The position numbers and the translations under genes were made by a program. A model generated the notes under the pieces. It had not been told where the DNA came from and searched no databases. It saw nothing but the letters and a program-made list of their open reading frames with translations. This document shows positions 43,456-52,654 of a DNA stretch of 64,000 nucleotides, piece after piece (positions within the stretch are counted from its first letter, which is position 1; each line of letters opens with the position of its first letter). Origin of the DNA: Rossellomorea sp036867415 (GTDB lineage Bacteria; Bacillota; Bacilli; Bacillales; Bacillaceae_B); the NCBI RefSeq assembly GCF_036867415.1, contig NZ_JBAJHU010000009.1:62001-126000 (forward strand). The letters run 5' to 3'.

Positions 43456-43935
43456 TCAGACCGTTAAATCATTTTCTGATTTTATTTCAATGGCATTCTT
43501 CAATAGTTTCTGAAGGACTGCGGCAAAGACTGCAATCACCATGCTGCCAAATATAATCACCATTCCTATCAATATCATACCCGGGGCATCGTCTACCTCT
43601 GCCATGAGATAGATGAGCGGCATAAATACCACAAAAGATGCACTGATGATGATAGCACAGTGTTTGATAACCTTTAATGCGTTTACGGATAGATCCGAAA
43701 AAGCCTCGTTCTTATCAATGAAGTTCAACAGTTTTAACGTCTGATACAGAGCAGCAAAGAAGACGGCCGCTGTCACATACAACCCGATTAAAAAGGGATA
43801 TTGCAAAAAATCCAGCTCTGGGTTTAGTTCAGCAAAAAATTCAGCTATCTTGGGTAATATGAATATACACAAAGCAAGGACAGGCAGTCCCATAACAACA
43901 ACAACGAACTTTAAAAAGGATGTTTCTTTTTTCAT
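43456..43935 (-). CDS. yoaS: DUF2975 family membrane protein (YoaS-like)
   Basis: 159 aa with four helices; LPKIAEFFAELNPELDFLQYP, FIDKNEAFSDLSVNALKVIK and a C-terminal short acidic tail match DUF2975. Start at 43935 is set by GAGGTGATTTGT. First gene of the operon. Confidence 0.88.
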   Translation of the reverse strand: MKKETSFLKFVVVVMGLPVLALCIFILPKIAEFFAELNPELDFLQYPFLIGLYVTAAVFFAALYQTLKLLNFIDKNEAFSDLSVNALKVIKHCAIIISASFVVFMPLIYLMAEVDDAPGMILIGMVIIFGSMVIAVFAAVLQKLLKNAIEIKSENDLTV

Positions 43936-44051
43936 ACAAATCACCTCACCAATTTATCCTCCATTTGAATTTAACACACCATTTATCGATTTACAATAAA
44001 TTTTTATTAAAGTTTTTGATTTTTTTATTGAAAATGTATGTTCAGATAAAT

Positions 44052-44082
44052 ACAAAAAGCATTCCTTTTAATAAAGAATGCT
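44052..44082 (-). terminator. Terminator of the cwlJ-like gene
   Basis: Stem AGCATTC/GAATGCT with an 11-base loop, then TTTTTGTATTT on the minus strand. Confidence 0.75.
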
Positions 44083-44122
44083 CAATGAATCGCTCTTGGC
44101 AACCAGCCCCATATTCAATTGA

Positions 44123-44566
44123 TTATCCACCGATATAAACACTGTCACATGTTCCAGCTTTTGGTTCGTAATAACAATGTTGTTTAAATTGACCGGCAAA
44201 AGGTTGACCGTACCAGGTCGGAGGACACGGGGCATATGGATTGAAATACCAAAGGGCATACTTCGCCGGGTGTTGAGCCCAAAAATTCAAATTCTTTCTA
44301 GCTAATCTTTTTTCAACGGATCTCGCTCTGTTATAAAAGAGATTCCCTTTTTGAACAGCCTCAAAAGAATAATTTCCACCTTGCACATGAAAGATGACTT
44401 CTCGAATGGTCCTTACCTTTTTAAAGTCCAAACAATCCGCCTTCGCACGATTAACAATGACATTTCCCACATATAACATTCCCTGTTTACCTTCACCCTC
44501 GGCTTCCGCGCGCATCATCCTAGCCATCAGGGCAACATCTGCATCCGTGTATTTGACTCTTGGCAT
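44123..44566 (-). CDS. cwlJ: Spore cortex-lytic cell wall hydrolase, CwlJ/SleB type
   Basis: 147 aa. Hydrolase_2 domain with the catalytic Glu in RMMRAEAEGEGKQGMLYVGN, VIVNRAKADCLDFKKVRTI, and the C-terminal segment ALWYFNPYAPCPPTWYGQPF. The lack of a signal peptide and of a binding domain points to CwlJ instead of SleB; CwlJ acts on cortex peptidoglycan in germinating spores. ATG follows GAGGTGAATAAA. Confidence 0.9.
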   Translation of the reverse strand: MPRVKYTDADVALMARMMRAEAEGEGKQGMLYVGNVIVNRAKADCLDFKKVRTIREVIFHVQGGNYSFEAVQKGNLFYNRARSVEKRLARKNLNFWAQHPAKYALWYFNPYAPCPPTWYGQPFAGQFKQHCYYEPKAGTCDSVYIGG

Positions 44567-44668
44567 TTTATTCACCTCAGAAATAGTGTATGAAAAAAGC
44601 CGGAGTTGATGTCATTCTTTATAAAGTGGCTCCGCTGTGGAAATGCCCTGCAATCGTTCCGCCGGGCC

Positions 44669-45190
44669 CTAAACATGTTGATTTTTAATAAGATGTTTTC
44701 TTACTTTATTGAAAAAAAATGTATTCAATGTCATAACTGAAGAATAAAGTATGCACGAGTAAAAGAGCGTCCACTCTTTATGTTGAAAAAGATTGAAGTA
44801 AAGCGAGATCCATTCCAGGAATGTCAGGATCAACCCCCACCCAAGGATGTACCACAATGCGGCCGGCCTGTATTTAGCATAAAAATGAATGGCGATGGTG
44901 ACCGTGGCTGGATAAACGAAAGTCTGCAGAATAACATCAAAAATCTCTGCATGCGGGTAATCCATTGTATCGTAAAAATCCAAAGGGTGTTCAGCAAATA
45001 ATGCTTCCAATGTGGTGGTCAAAAAGATATTGAATAAATACACGCTGAGTAGTTCCGCGTCGCTTAATGTTCTATAATGTTTGTGCAAATACGATAGAAC
45101 GGCAACAACCGTAATAGAAATGATCAGTGTAAATAACTCGTTTTCATCAAATTGTTTTGGTGATATAGGGGATATGATCATTTTTATCAT
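44669..45190 (-). CDS. Membrane protein, probably CBO0543 family
   Basis: 173 aa with about five helices and charged loops (FLTTTLEALFAEHPLDFYDT, RPAALWYILGWGLILTFLEW). ATG overlaps the stop of the gene before it as ATGA, so the two are translated together. The family has no known function but occurs in multi-copy sets in Bacilli. Family call is tentative. Confidence 0.72.
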   Translation of the reverse strand: MIKMIISPISPKQFDENELFTLIISITVVAVLSYLHKHYRTLSDAELLSVYLFNIFLTTTLEALFAEHPLDFYDTMDYPHAEIFDVILQTFVYPATVTIAIHFYAKYRPAALWYILGWGLILTFLEWISLYFNLFQHKEWTLFYSCILYSSVMTLNTFFFNKVRKHLIKNQHV

Positions 45191-45669
45191 GTGATTACCT
45201 GTTCTTTTTTCAATATCCAATGAATTTTTTTCATTACAAAAGTGGTAATGAATAATATGACGACAGCTGCAGCTGCATCTATCGTTGGATACCAATGTCC
45301 ATTCGACTTTTCCAATATCCCTGAAATGAGAAAAATTTTTTCATATACAATGATGATGAAGATCCAGGCGATACTGCTCACTGCATAAAAACTGGGGTTT
45401 GTACTCTTCAGGATAAACAGTACGATAATCAATAAAATTGGCAGGACAATGCCAAAATGAACGATTACAGTTAGTTTGGCCCATCCGCTGTCTCCAACAC
45501 TCAATCGGTCGTAGGGGGAGAACAGTTTATAGTATGTGTTTTGACAAATGTATGATGAGAATATAAACAATATAGTCAGTTCCAAGCCATCGAAACGTTG
45601 TTTCACGAAGTGGAGTGAAAGCACCAGAACGAAGGACAGAATGATCGTGGCTGCGGCTGTAATGAACAT
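45187..45669 (-). CDS. Membrane protein, probably CBO0543 family
   Basis: 160 aa, five hydrophobic helices (FITAAATIILSFVLVLSLHF and following), ending KKIHWILKKEQVIT. Start at 45669 behind AAGGGGG. It forms a two-gene unit with the overlapping gene downstream; the two have similar architecture and may be distant paralogues. Function unknown. Confidence 0.72.
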   Translation of the reverse strand: MFITAAATIILSFVLVLSLHFVKQRFDGLELTILFIFSSYICQNTYYKLFSPYDRLSVGDSGWAKLTVIVHFGIVLPILLIIVLFILKSTNPSFYAVSSIAWIFIIIVYEKIFLISGILEKSNGHWYPTIDAAAAVVILFITTFVMKKIHWILKKEQVIT

Positions 45670-45765
45670 AGAAAACCCCCTTATCATCAAATATCCTATC
45701 GATACTAGTATGACTTAGAAACTTCCTTTACATTCCCCTCGTACACTATTATCATCTATTACAAT

Positions 45766-45801
45766 AAAAAAGCACCAGCCCCATTTAATATTGGACTGGC
45801 G
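45766..45801 (-). terminator. Terminator of the yvbH-like gene
   Basis: Minus-strand CCAGTCC...GGGGCTGG hairpin followed by six T. Confidence 0.65.
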
Positions 45802-45817
45802 TTAACTATTTTCTATT

Positions 45818-46432
45818 TTAATTTTGGATATATTTATTAAACACTTCACCAAAGTCTTTGCGTGTATTCGCATTATAATGATCATTCAGCCATTCAAAGG
45901 CAAAGCTTGTCGCATCCTTGAACTCATTTGAGATGTCATTATCATGGAAACGGTTGTTGGTGATCAGTTCCCTGGCTGTGGATAAGCTTTTTTCTGCAGA
46001 ATCCATTTTACGTTTTCCTTCCTGCTGGATATGGGAGATGGCAAGCAGGGACTTGTATAGATCTGCGATGGCTTCTCCTTCTTTTTTGTCGATATCCACT
46101 GAAAAACCGTAGCTGCCCATCGTAAATTTGATTTCCAGATCAAGGTCGATTGTACCTGCTGTTTCGATGGAAACCCCGCTGATCGGATTTTCATAATAAT
46201 CATAGCGTTTGAGGTTACGTTTGCTGCTGGAGGCTTTATTGCCATCCAAGTGGATGAGTGCACGGTTTGTGAAGCAGTATTCATCCGTTTTTGATTTGAT
46301 GAGGAAGTGAATCTTTTCCCCGTCTTCTGTCAATACGTAGTCATCTGACTGTGTTTTGTCAAAGTCTTCTCTTCTGATGATTTTTCCGATATCACTGATT
46401 CCCAATGCATCACTGGCAAATTTCTTTAGCAT
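45818..46432 (-). CDS. PH-domain protein, YvbH-like
   Basis: 204 aa. An N-terminal bacterial PH-like domain (to about residue 125; HFLIKSKTDEYCFTNRALIH, KFTMGSYGFSVDIDKKEG) followed by the helical YvbH oligomerisation region. Start at 46432 follows GAGG, upstream in-frame codons belong to a dispersed repeat. Cytoplasmic, function unknown. Confidence 0.85.
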   Translation of the reverse strand: MLKKFASDALGISDIGKIIRREDFDKTQSDDYVLTEDGEKIHFLIKSKTDEYCFTNRALIHLDGNKASSSKRNLKRYDYYENPISGVSIETAGTIDLDLEIKFTMGSYGFSVDIDKKEGEAIADLYKSLLAISHIQQEGKRKMDSAEKSLSTARELITNNRFHDNDISNEFKDATSFAFEWLNDHYNANTRKDFGEVFNKYIQN

Positions 46433-46480
46433 GATTGATAACCTCATTTCTTTTTTAATGAACTGGCACTTTAAACTCCG

Positions 46481-46595
46481 CTGTTGATTTCCGTGCAAGA
46501 CTTCGCTTTCCGCGGGCGGTTGGCATCTGCTCCTGCGGGGTCTCACCTAACTAGCTTCTCCCCCAGGAATCTTCGTCTTGCACTCCAATCAACAG
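46481..46595 (+). repeat. Dispersed inverted-repeat element, copy B (complete)
   Basis: Ends pair: CTGTTGATT with AATCAACAG (9 bp), and inside them TGCAAGAC with GTCTTGCA (8 bp). The centre has GCGGGCGG and CTGCGGGGTCTCACC. Related copies are at 38072-38178 and 52285-52481. The rest of the 375-base gap (46433-46807) shows nothing beyond this and a terminator. Confidence 0.8.
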
Positions 46596-46761
46596 CTGGA
46601 ACAGTCAGAAATAACAATTAGTTATAACAAATACCTAAACGTATACCTCTTACTACTATGCTATCAATAATAGGGGGAAAATGTAAGTATTTTGATAGGC
46701 ACACAATATATATTCATATGCTGATAAATATCATTTAAAACTTTTCTTACTTAAGAAAAGT

Positions 46762-46795
46762 AAAAGAGCCCAAGGCAACAATGCCTTGGGCTCTT
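46762..46795 (-). terminator. Terminator of the amiE-nagZ-namZ operon
   Basis: Perfect 14-bp stem AAGAGCCCAAGGCA and complement with a 4-base loop, then TTTACTTTTC on the minus strand. Confidence 0.87.
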
Positions 46796-46807
46796 CCAAT
46801 GACTTAC

Positions 46808-48076
46808 TCAATAGATCAAATACTGTTCGCGGACTTCTTTGAATTTGTCCAGTTCTGGCTGCCATTGTTCTACCATTTCTCCGATGCTTCTTCCTTCTTC
46901 GATTCCCTCGCGGATCCAGCCGTTTCCGATCAGGTTGTCGAAGAATGAGATGCCGGCGCTGTTTTCAGCGCGGAACTGGAAGTTTTCAGGGTACATGTCA
47001 TGGATCGTTTTCACGATGTGAAGCCCTGTTTCGACAGGTTTGAATGTTTTTCGATCGGTGACATGAATCTGGATGCCGTGTGACAGTTTACCTGCGTGCT
47101 TGGATGATGCCGGGGTGAAGGACGCCGCCCTGAACGCAACGCCTTTCAGCTCCAGGTCATTCAGTTCAGCTGCCAGATCGGCTGCATTGATGAATGGTGC
47201 GCCGATCAGTTCGAATGGTTTTGTTGTTCCGCGCCCTTCGGATACATTTGTCCCTTCGATCAGTGCCGCCCCCGGGTATACCAATGCCGTTTCAAGTGTC
47301 GGCATGTTCGGCGATGGCATGACGAATTCAAGTGGAGTTTCGTCATAATACTTGCTGCGTTTCCAGCCTTCCATTTCCACGACTGTCAGGTCTGCGCCGA
47401 TTTCAAATTCTGTGTTGAATAGTTTGGCAAGTTCCCCGACTGTCATACCGTGGCGGAGAGGGATGCTGTATTTTCCAACGAATGAAGAGTACTCCATATC
47501 CAGTACCGGTCCTTCAACTTCTTTACCGCTCAATGGGTTTGGACGGTCCAATACGATGATCGGTATATCGTTCTCTTTTGCCGCTTCCATTGCATATGCC
47601 ATAGTGTAGATGTATGTGTAGAAGCGCGTTCCTACATCCTGGATATCGAATAACAGGACTTCCACGTTTTCAAGCATTTCAGGTGTCGGCTTTTTAGTTG
47701 CTCCATATAGGCTGTAGACCGGAAGACCTGTTTGTTCGTCGATATAGAATTCAACATATTCCCCCGCCTGCGCATCTCCACGCACACCGTGTTCCGGTCC
47801 ATAAAGAGCCGTCAGTTCGACGTCCGGGTCATTATGCAATGTATCGACGATGCTGTTCAGTTCTTGATCGACTCCGGTTGGATTCGTGATCAGCCCGACT
47901 TTTTTGCCTTCGATGAGGTGCTTTTCTTCTTTCAAGAGCTGTTCGACACCAAGTGAGAATTCCTTTTGTTTGCCTTTGCCCTTTCCGTGACCCTTTCCAT
48001 TATCATGAGCAGAGCCTGCGGACATCGTTGATAGAACCAGGACTGCCGTGAGTAGTGCGATCATCCACTTTTTCAA
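46808..48076 (-). CDS. namZ: Exo-beta-N-acetylmuramidase NamZ (DUF1343)
   Basis: 422 aa. Signal peptide, a Gly/Lys/His-rich stretch (KGHGKGKGK), then the NamZ domain: GLITNPTGVD, LYGPEHGVRGDAQAGE, FDIQDVGTRFYTYIYTM, VLDRPNPLSG. The enzyme releases MurNAc from the non-reducing end of peptidoglycan fragments outside the cell. TTG start behind GGGAGGGG. Last of three genes that together dismantle muropeptides. Confidence 0.93.
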   Translation of the reverse strand: MKKWMIALLTAVLVLSTMSAGSAHDNGKGHGKGKGKQKEFSLGVEQLLKEEKHLIEGKKVGLITNPTGVDQELNSIVDTLHNDPDVELTALYGPEHGVRGDAQAGEYVEFYIDEQTGLPVYSLYGATKKPTPEMLENVEVLLFDIQDVGTRFYTYIYTMAYAMEAAKENDIPIIVLDRPNPLSGKEVEGPVLDMEYSSFVGKYSIPLRHGMTVGELAKLFNTEFEIGADLTVVEMEGWKRSKYYDETPLEFVMPSPNMPTLETALVYPGAALIEGTNVSEGRGTTKPFELIGAPFINAADLAAELNDLELKGVAFRAASFTPASSKHAGKLSHGIQIHVTDRKTFKPVETGLHIVKTIHDMYPENFQFRAENSAGISFFDNLIGNGWIREGIEEGRSIGEMVEQWQPELDKFKEVREQYLIY

Positions 48077-48102
48077 GGTATTCCCCTCCCGTTTTCACAA
48101 GT

Positions 48103-50208
48103 TTAATACGTCAAGCCGTGGCCAAATTGGTACATGGTTCCCTCATTTACGTCAGGGATTGATACTGGCAGTTTTCCGCCAGGGGTGTTTGCTCCGAAAA
48201 TCGTCGCAGCGGTTGCTTTGAAGCTTGCCGTGCGGAAACCGTATTGGGCAAGATAAGCGTCCACTTCGCTGTTATAGGCCATGATGTCATAAGGGTTACG
48301 GATGCCGACTGCAATCACCGGGGCCTCTGTTTCTTCCCCAAGGGCTTTTACAAGCTGCATCTGTGCACTTTCTGGAGACCTGCCAGACACATTATAGGTG
48401 TAAGTGCCGACGATGACGGCTGACGCTTCTCTGATATCTGCTTTCTGTTCTTCTGTTAATTGATAATTCGATGGTGCCTCGATGACAGTTGTATTTGCAT
48501 GCTGTTCTTTCACTGCATTCCCAAGGTCTTCGATATAAGACCTTCCAACAACGACTACTTTTTCATCTTCGGCCGGGTTCATTGGAAGTGCCTGCTCATT
48601 TTTCACAAGTGTAATCGAGCGTTCTGCCGCTTCTCTTTCCACTTGTTTGTGTTCTTCTGATCCTACGATTTCACTTGCTTGTGCGACTTTTTCTTCTATT
48701 GGAAGTGGCGTTTCTTCCTTGATGACACCTCGTTTGATTTTTAGTGAAAGGATTCGTTCAACGGATGTTTCGATTCGGTCGACAGTCAATTCTCCACTGT
48801 CGACTGCATCGAGCAGTCCCTGTCTCACTTCGCTTAATCCAACCGGCATCAGGACGATATCCGTGCCTGCTTTGACTGCACGAACCGCGGCGTCGACTGC
48901 ACCGAAATGATCCGCGATCGCTTTCATGTTCATTGCATCTGTCGTGATAATGCCTTCGTAGCCCATTTCCTCACGCATCAATTCTGTTAATACTTTATGA
49001 GAAAGAGTGGCCGGCACTGCAATTTCTTCCCCTGTTTTTTTTGAAATTGCTTTAGAGCCGTCGATTTTAGGGAACGTGACGTGAGCCGTCATGATCGCAT
49101 CGATTCCTGCATTCATTGCCTGCTGAAACGGATACAATTCCACTTCCATCAAGCGTTCTTTATCATGCGGAACTTCAGGCAGCCCTAAGTGGGAATCCAC
49201 AGCCGTGTCACCGTGGCCCGGGAAATGCTTGGCGGTAGCTGCTACACCGGTTGATTGAAGACCTTCAGTATAGGCCACTCCCATTTCAGCGACCAATTCC
49301 GGATCTTCCCCGAATGAACGGACACCGATTACCGGGTTGTCAGGGTTATTGTTTACATCCATTACAGGTGCAAAGTTTACGTTTATACCAAGAGAATGAA
49401 GCTCTTCCCCGATTGCTTTCCCAACGTTGTGGGCGATTTCCGGTGAACGTGTCGCACCTAAGGCCATATTCCCCGGAAAGTCTGTACCTGATTGGAGCCG
49501 GGTGACGATTCCGCCTTCCTGATCAATCGTCATCAGCAATCCATATTCTTCAGCCGCCTCTTGATAGTCAGCGACCAGTTTCGTTGTTTGTTCAGTGGTG
49601 ACCACATTTTCGCGGAACAATATTACACCGCCGAGATGATAATCTTTCACCAGCTGTTCGATTTCAGGTAGCATTTCTGTTACATTTTCACCATCCCAGT
49701 TTCTGAAGTCCGGCATGAGCATCTGACCGATTTTTTCCTCGATCGTCATGTTCGCGATGGCTTCATCCACCAGGTCGTAACGTTCTCCTTTTTGTTTCAC
49801 GATCTTCGCTTCCGATGCCGACTTGCCTTTTTTCCCTTTTTTAGGGGCAGGTTTCACATGGACGGCAATGCGATCGGAAAATTCCCCGTTTGTCAGTTTG
49901 ATAAAGGTTCTGCCGTTCTTACCTGTTAATGCTACATTTCCGTTTTCATCTACTGACGCGACTTTCTTATTTGAAGAACTCCATTCCAAGCCTTCAGACA
50001 CCAATGTGAAGTGTCCATCCTTATAGACATTCAATGCCTTCAATCCGATTTCGTCACCGGCATTCGAAACTTCCACTTGCGATGCGTTCTGATAGATAAT
50101 CAAGTCTTTCAGCGGACTTTCTGCCTGCACATTATTCATCGGCAGTCCCGAGATGATCAACGCGAGTACGAGAACAGATAAAGAAAAGATCTTGTATGCA
50201 TGTTTCAT
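48103..50208 (-). CDS. nagZ: Beta-N-acetylglucosaminidase NagZ (GH3) with N-terminal Ig-like domain
   Basis: 701 aa. Signal peptide (AESPL junction), a BIG2-like domain (residues ~35-115, LEWSSSNKKVASVDENGNVA), a Lys-rich linker, then the GH3 catalytic domain: DQEGGIVTRLQSG, the NagZ dyad in KHFPGHGDTAVDSH and the nucleophile in TTDAMNMKAI; a C-terminal GH3 second domain follows. It removes GlcNAc from muropeptides outside the cell. The added Ig-like domain may bind the wall. Confidence 0.92.
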   Translation of the reverse strand: MKHAYKIFSLSVLVLALIISGLPMNNVQAESPLKDLIIYQNASQVEVSNAGDEIGLKALNVYKDGHFTLVSEGLEWSSSNKKVASVDENGNVALTGKNGRTFIKLTNGEFSDRIAVHVKPAPKKGKKGKSASEAKIVKQKGERYDLVDEAIANMTIEEKIGQMLMPDFRNWDGENVTEMLPEIEQLVKDYHLGGVILFRENVVTTEQTTKLVADYQEAAEEYGLLMTIDQEGGIVTRLQSGTDFPGNMALGATRSPEIAHNVGKAIGEELHSLGINVNFAPVMDVNNNPDNPVIGVRSFGEDPELVAEMGVAYTEGLQSTGVAATAKHFPGHGDTAVDSHLGLPEVPHDKERLMEVELYPFQQAMNAGIDAIMTAHVTFPKIDGSKAISKKTGEEIAVPATLSHKVLTELMREEMGYEGIITTDAMNMKAIADHFGAVDAAVRAVKAGTDIVLMPVGLSEVRQGLLDAVDSGELTVDRIETSVERILSLKIKRGVIKEETPLPIEEKVAQASEIVGSEEHKQVEREAAERSITLVKNEQALPMNPAEDEKVVVVGRSYIEDLGNAVKEQHANTTVIEAPSNYQLTEEQKADIREASAVIVGTYTYNVSGRSPESAQMQLVKALGEETEAPVIAVGIRNPYDIMAYNSEVDAYLAQYGFRTASFKATAATIFGANTPGGKLPVSIPDVNEGTMYQFGHGLTY

Positions 50209-50228
50209 ATGTGTCTTCCCCCTTATAA

Positions 50229-51914
50229 TTAATAGCTTCGTTCTGTCCAGCCTTTAAAATGGGTTTTAAGCTTATGCCCATTTTCCACTTCCAATTGGAT
50301 ATCTTTCACATACCAGCCGCGGTAATTTACGGATGCATCTGTTTCGTAGTTGAATCGGATGAATTTTGTACCGGAAGGGATGGATACTTCCTCTTCTGAC
50401 CATCCATCGCTGGTTCCCGTCATTGCATTTCCGGCTGCGGTCCAGGTTTCCCCGTCAGGTGACGTTTCTACATGACCGAAGTCAGAGTCCTTTTCAATCC
50501 GGTACCAGGTATCAAAGGAAAGACGGGCATCTTCTTTTACATCCACTTCTGCTGTCAAACTTCGGTTCAGTTGATCACCGTAACCAGCAAACCATGCTTT
50601 CTCTTTTTTGTGACCCTGCATTTCTACAGGAATCGAATCTGCAACCAACCGGGCGAACGGGCGACGGACTGTGTTGGTCGATACCGTGCTTCGCGAAGGG
50701 TGGACACGGTTCGTCAATAGAATGGCAATGGTGTCATTATCCTGATCCACGACGATCGAAGTTCCTGTGTACCCTGTGTGACCAAGTGAGTTCTCGTCTG
50801 CCAAACCATCCATGAACCACCCCTGGTTCAATTCCCAGCCAAGTCCATGATCGTCACCGGGAAATTCTGGAATTTGATTTTCAGAGAGCATTTGAATCGT
50901 TTCAGGTTTCAGTATCCGCTTGCCTCCGTAACGCCCTTCTTTCACAAACATATGGGCAAATTTCGCCAGGTCTTCTGCAGTGGAGAACACACCTGCATGC
51001 CCTGCAACGCCGTCCAGTGACCAGGCATTTTCATCATGAACTTCTCCCCAGACGAGTCCTCTTCCGATCGCAGGCTGATATTCAGTGGCAGCGATCCTTT
51101 CTTTCAGGGAAGCCGGCGGGTTGTACATGGTGTCTTTCATCCCTAGCGGCTCAGTAATATTTTCTTTCACAAATTCATCGAGGCGCTGCCCGGACAACCT
51201 TTCAATGATGGCACCTAATGTAATCATGTTTAAATCACTGTATGTATAGGCGGTGCCGGGTTCGTTCGCAAGAGGGTGGTTGAACACGATCTGCATTCTG
51301 TCCTCTCTATCATTCCCTTGACTGTACAATGGAATCCATGCAGTGAACCCTGAAGTGTGGGTCATCAACTGCCGGATGGTGACATCTTCTTTCCCATTCG
51401 CAGCAAACTCAGGGATATATTCAGCAACCCTGTCGTCCAGTTCGAATGCACCGTCCTCATAAAGGATCATCGCTGCTGTCGTTGTAAAGATCTTGCTGAT
51501 GGATGCAAGATCGAAAATCGTGTCTTTCTCCATCGCGATCGGTGAGTCTGTCTCAGTAAAATCACCGTCTGTATAGCGGTACGCATCCCCGTATGCATCA
51601 TGCTTGACGATATGCCCGCTTCTCGCGACAAGTGCAACAGCCCCCGGCATGACACCCTCGGCAATCTTCTCTTCCATCAAAGGATCGATTCTATCCAAAG
51701 TGAACTGCATCATACCTGCTCCACGTGCAGAACCCGGATGAAGGACAGGTGACGAAGGTCCAGGATTCCCCCATGTAAATGCAGGATGCGCACGTACATT
51801 TTCCGTTCCTGATACCTCCCCATCATTTTCCCCGCCTTGAGCAAGTACTGCGGGACTAAATAACGAGGTACACATCAAAGCAGTCAAAACGATTGAAACT
51901 GGTTTCTTTTTCAT
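50229..51914 (-). CDS. AmiE-like serine hydrolase (beta-lactamase fold), muropeptide amidase, with extra C-terminal domain
   Basis: 561 aa. Signal peptide, then a class C beta-lactamase-like domain: nucleophile LASISKIFTT (SxxK), YSDLN (YxN-like) and HTGYTGTS. In B. subtilis the gene in this place, amiE, cuts N-acetylmuramyl-peptides. Here about 120 residues are added at the C-terminus (from ~440) with a beta-rich sequence (SFDTWYRIEKDSDFGHVETS, WYVKDIQLEVENG) like an accessory sandwich domain. ATG follows AAAAGGAGGG. Confidence 0.85.
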   Translation of the reverse strand: MKKKPVSIVLTALMCTSLFSPAVLAQGGENDGEVSGTENVRAHPAFTWGNPGPSSPVLHPGSARGAGMMQFTLDRIDPLMEEKIAEGVMPGAVALVARSGHIVKHDAYGDAYRYTDGDFTETDSPIAMEKDTIFDLASISKIFTTTAAMILYEDGAFELDDRVAEYIPEFAANGKEDVTIRQLMTHTSGFTAWIPLYSQGNDREDRMQIVFNHPLANEPGTAYTYSDLNMITLGAIIERLSGQRLDEFVKENITEPLGMKDTMYNPPASLKERIAATEYQPAIGRGLVWGEVHDENAWSLDGVAGHAGVFSTAEDLAKFAHMFVKEGRYGGKRILKPETIQMLSENQIPEFPGDDHGLGWELNQGWFMDGLADENSLGHTGYTGTSIVVDQDNDTIAILLTNRVHPSRSTVSTNTVRRPFARLVADSIPVEMQGHKKEKAWFAGYGDQLNRSLTAEVDVKEDARLSFDTWYRIEKDSDFGHVETSPDGETWTAAGNAMTGTSDGWSEEEVSIPSGTKFIRFNYETDASVNYRGWYVKDIQLEVENGHKLKTHFKGWTERSY

Positions 51915-51940
51915 CCAACTTTCCCTCCTTTTAGTCGAAA

Positions 51941-52003
51941 TGTAAGGGTTTCCAATTACTCTACTACTCTAGTTTATGGAATTAAAAGTATAGATGTCTA
52001 TAC
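51941..52003 (-). promoter_or_regulatory. Promoter, palindromic operator and cre-like site of the muropeptide operon
   Basis: Perfect palindrome GTATAGA-TG-TCTATAC (51988-52003) resembles GntR-family NagR/YvoA sites. It overlaps a -35 like TAGACA, with TAAACT 18 bases on. TGGAAACCCTTACA (51941-51954, minus) matches the CcpA cre consensus in all but two positions. Amino-sugar and carbon control are therefore plausible. Confidence 0.55.
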
Positions 52004-52284
52004 CACTTAAGTCCCGTTAACGGTCGGAATGCCGGAATTTGGTATGACATTTGGACTGTTTTGAATTTTTTGATTATTCTTTATACCCCCGTGAAAAAAA
52101 CTTTTAATCCTTTTGTGGTGTTTGTATATATATCGATAACCAATACAGTTCTTGCAAATCCTGAATTTAGGAGTCCAGCATGAAATAGAAAGAATGCAAA
52201 ATGGAAGGAAACTTAAATGAGATTGGGACAAAACAAAAAAACAACTACCTAAAGGCGAACATTATCAGTGTTAGACTCTAAATA

Positions 52285-52481
52285 CCGCTAATGATTTCCG
52301 TGCAAGACTTCGCTTTCCCAGGGTAGCCCGTGAACCTCCTCGTCAAGCCTGCGGGGTCTCACTTGTCTAGCTGCAGGACTTAGAGGCACATGTCATAAGC
52401 CTCTGAGCAAAGCCCTTCCGCTTTTATAATAAGCTGCTTTTCCCGCAGGAGTCTTCGTCTTGCACTCCAATCAACCGCTGG
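52285..52481 (+). repeat. Dispersed inverted-repeat element, copy C (with internal insertion)
   Basis: Opens TAATGATTTCCGTGCAAGAC and closes GTCTTGCACTCCAATCAAC as copy B does, but has about 80 extra bases in the middle (AGGACTTAGAGGCACATGTC...). A leader (from about 52220) is shared with copy A. Apart from it and a terminator, the gap 52004-52654 shows nothing. Confidence 0.78.
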
Positions 52482-52521
52482 AGCAAGCAAGATACTAAAT
52501 GGACATTTGAACTAAGCTAAT

Positions 52522-52572
52522 AAAAAACCCGAACTTACTTGAATTTAGAATTCAAATTAGTTCGGGTTTTAT
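52522..52572 (-). terminator. Terminator of the isomerase-like gene
   Basis: AAAACCCGAACT/AGTTCGGGTTTT outer stem with an inner TTGAATT/AATTCAA stem and T-run. Confidence 0.82.
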
Positions 52573-52654
52573 TCATACGAGAACACTTTTGTCACAACCT
52601 CTATTTTAATCGTGTACAAACACTTCGTCCATATGCAGGTTTCATTTAAGTTAC

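Noticed and set aside
50366..50815. Open frame of 149 codons on the plus strand opposite the AmiE-like gene
   Set aside because: Antisense to a well-supported enzyme; no ribosome binding site and no family-like motif.
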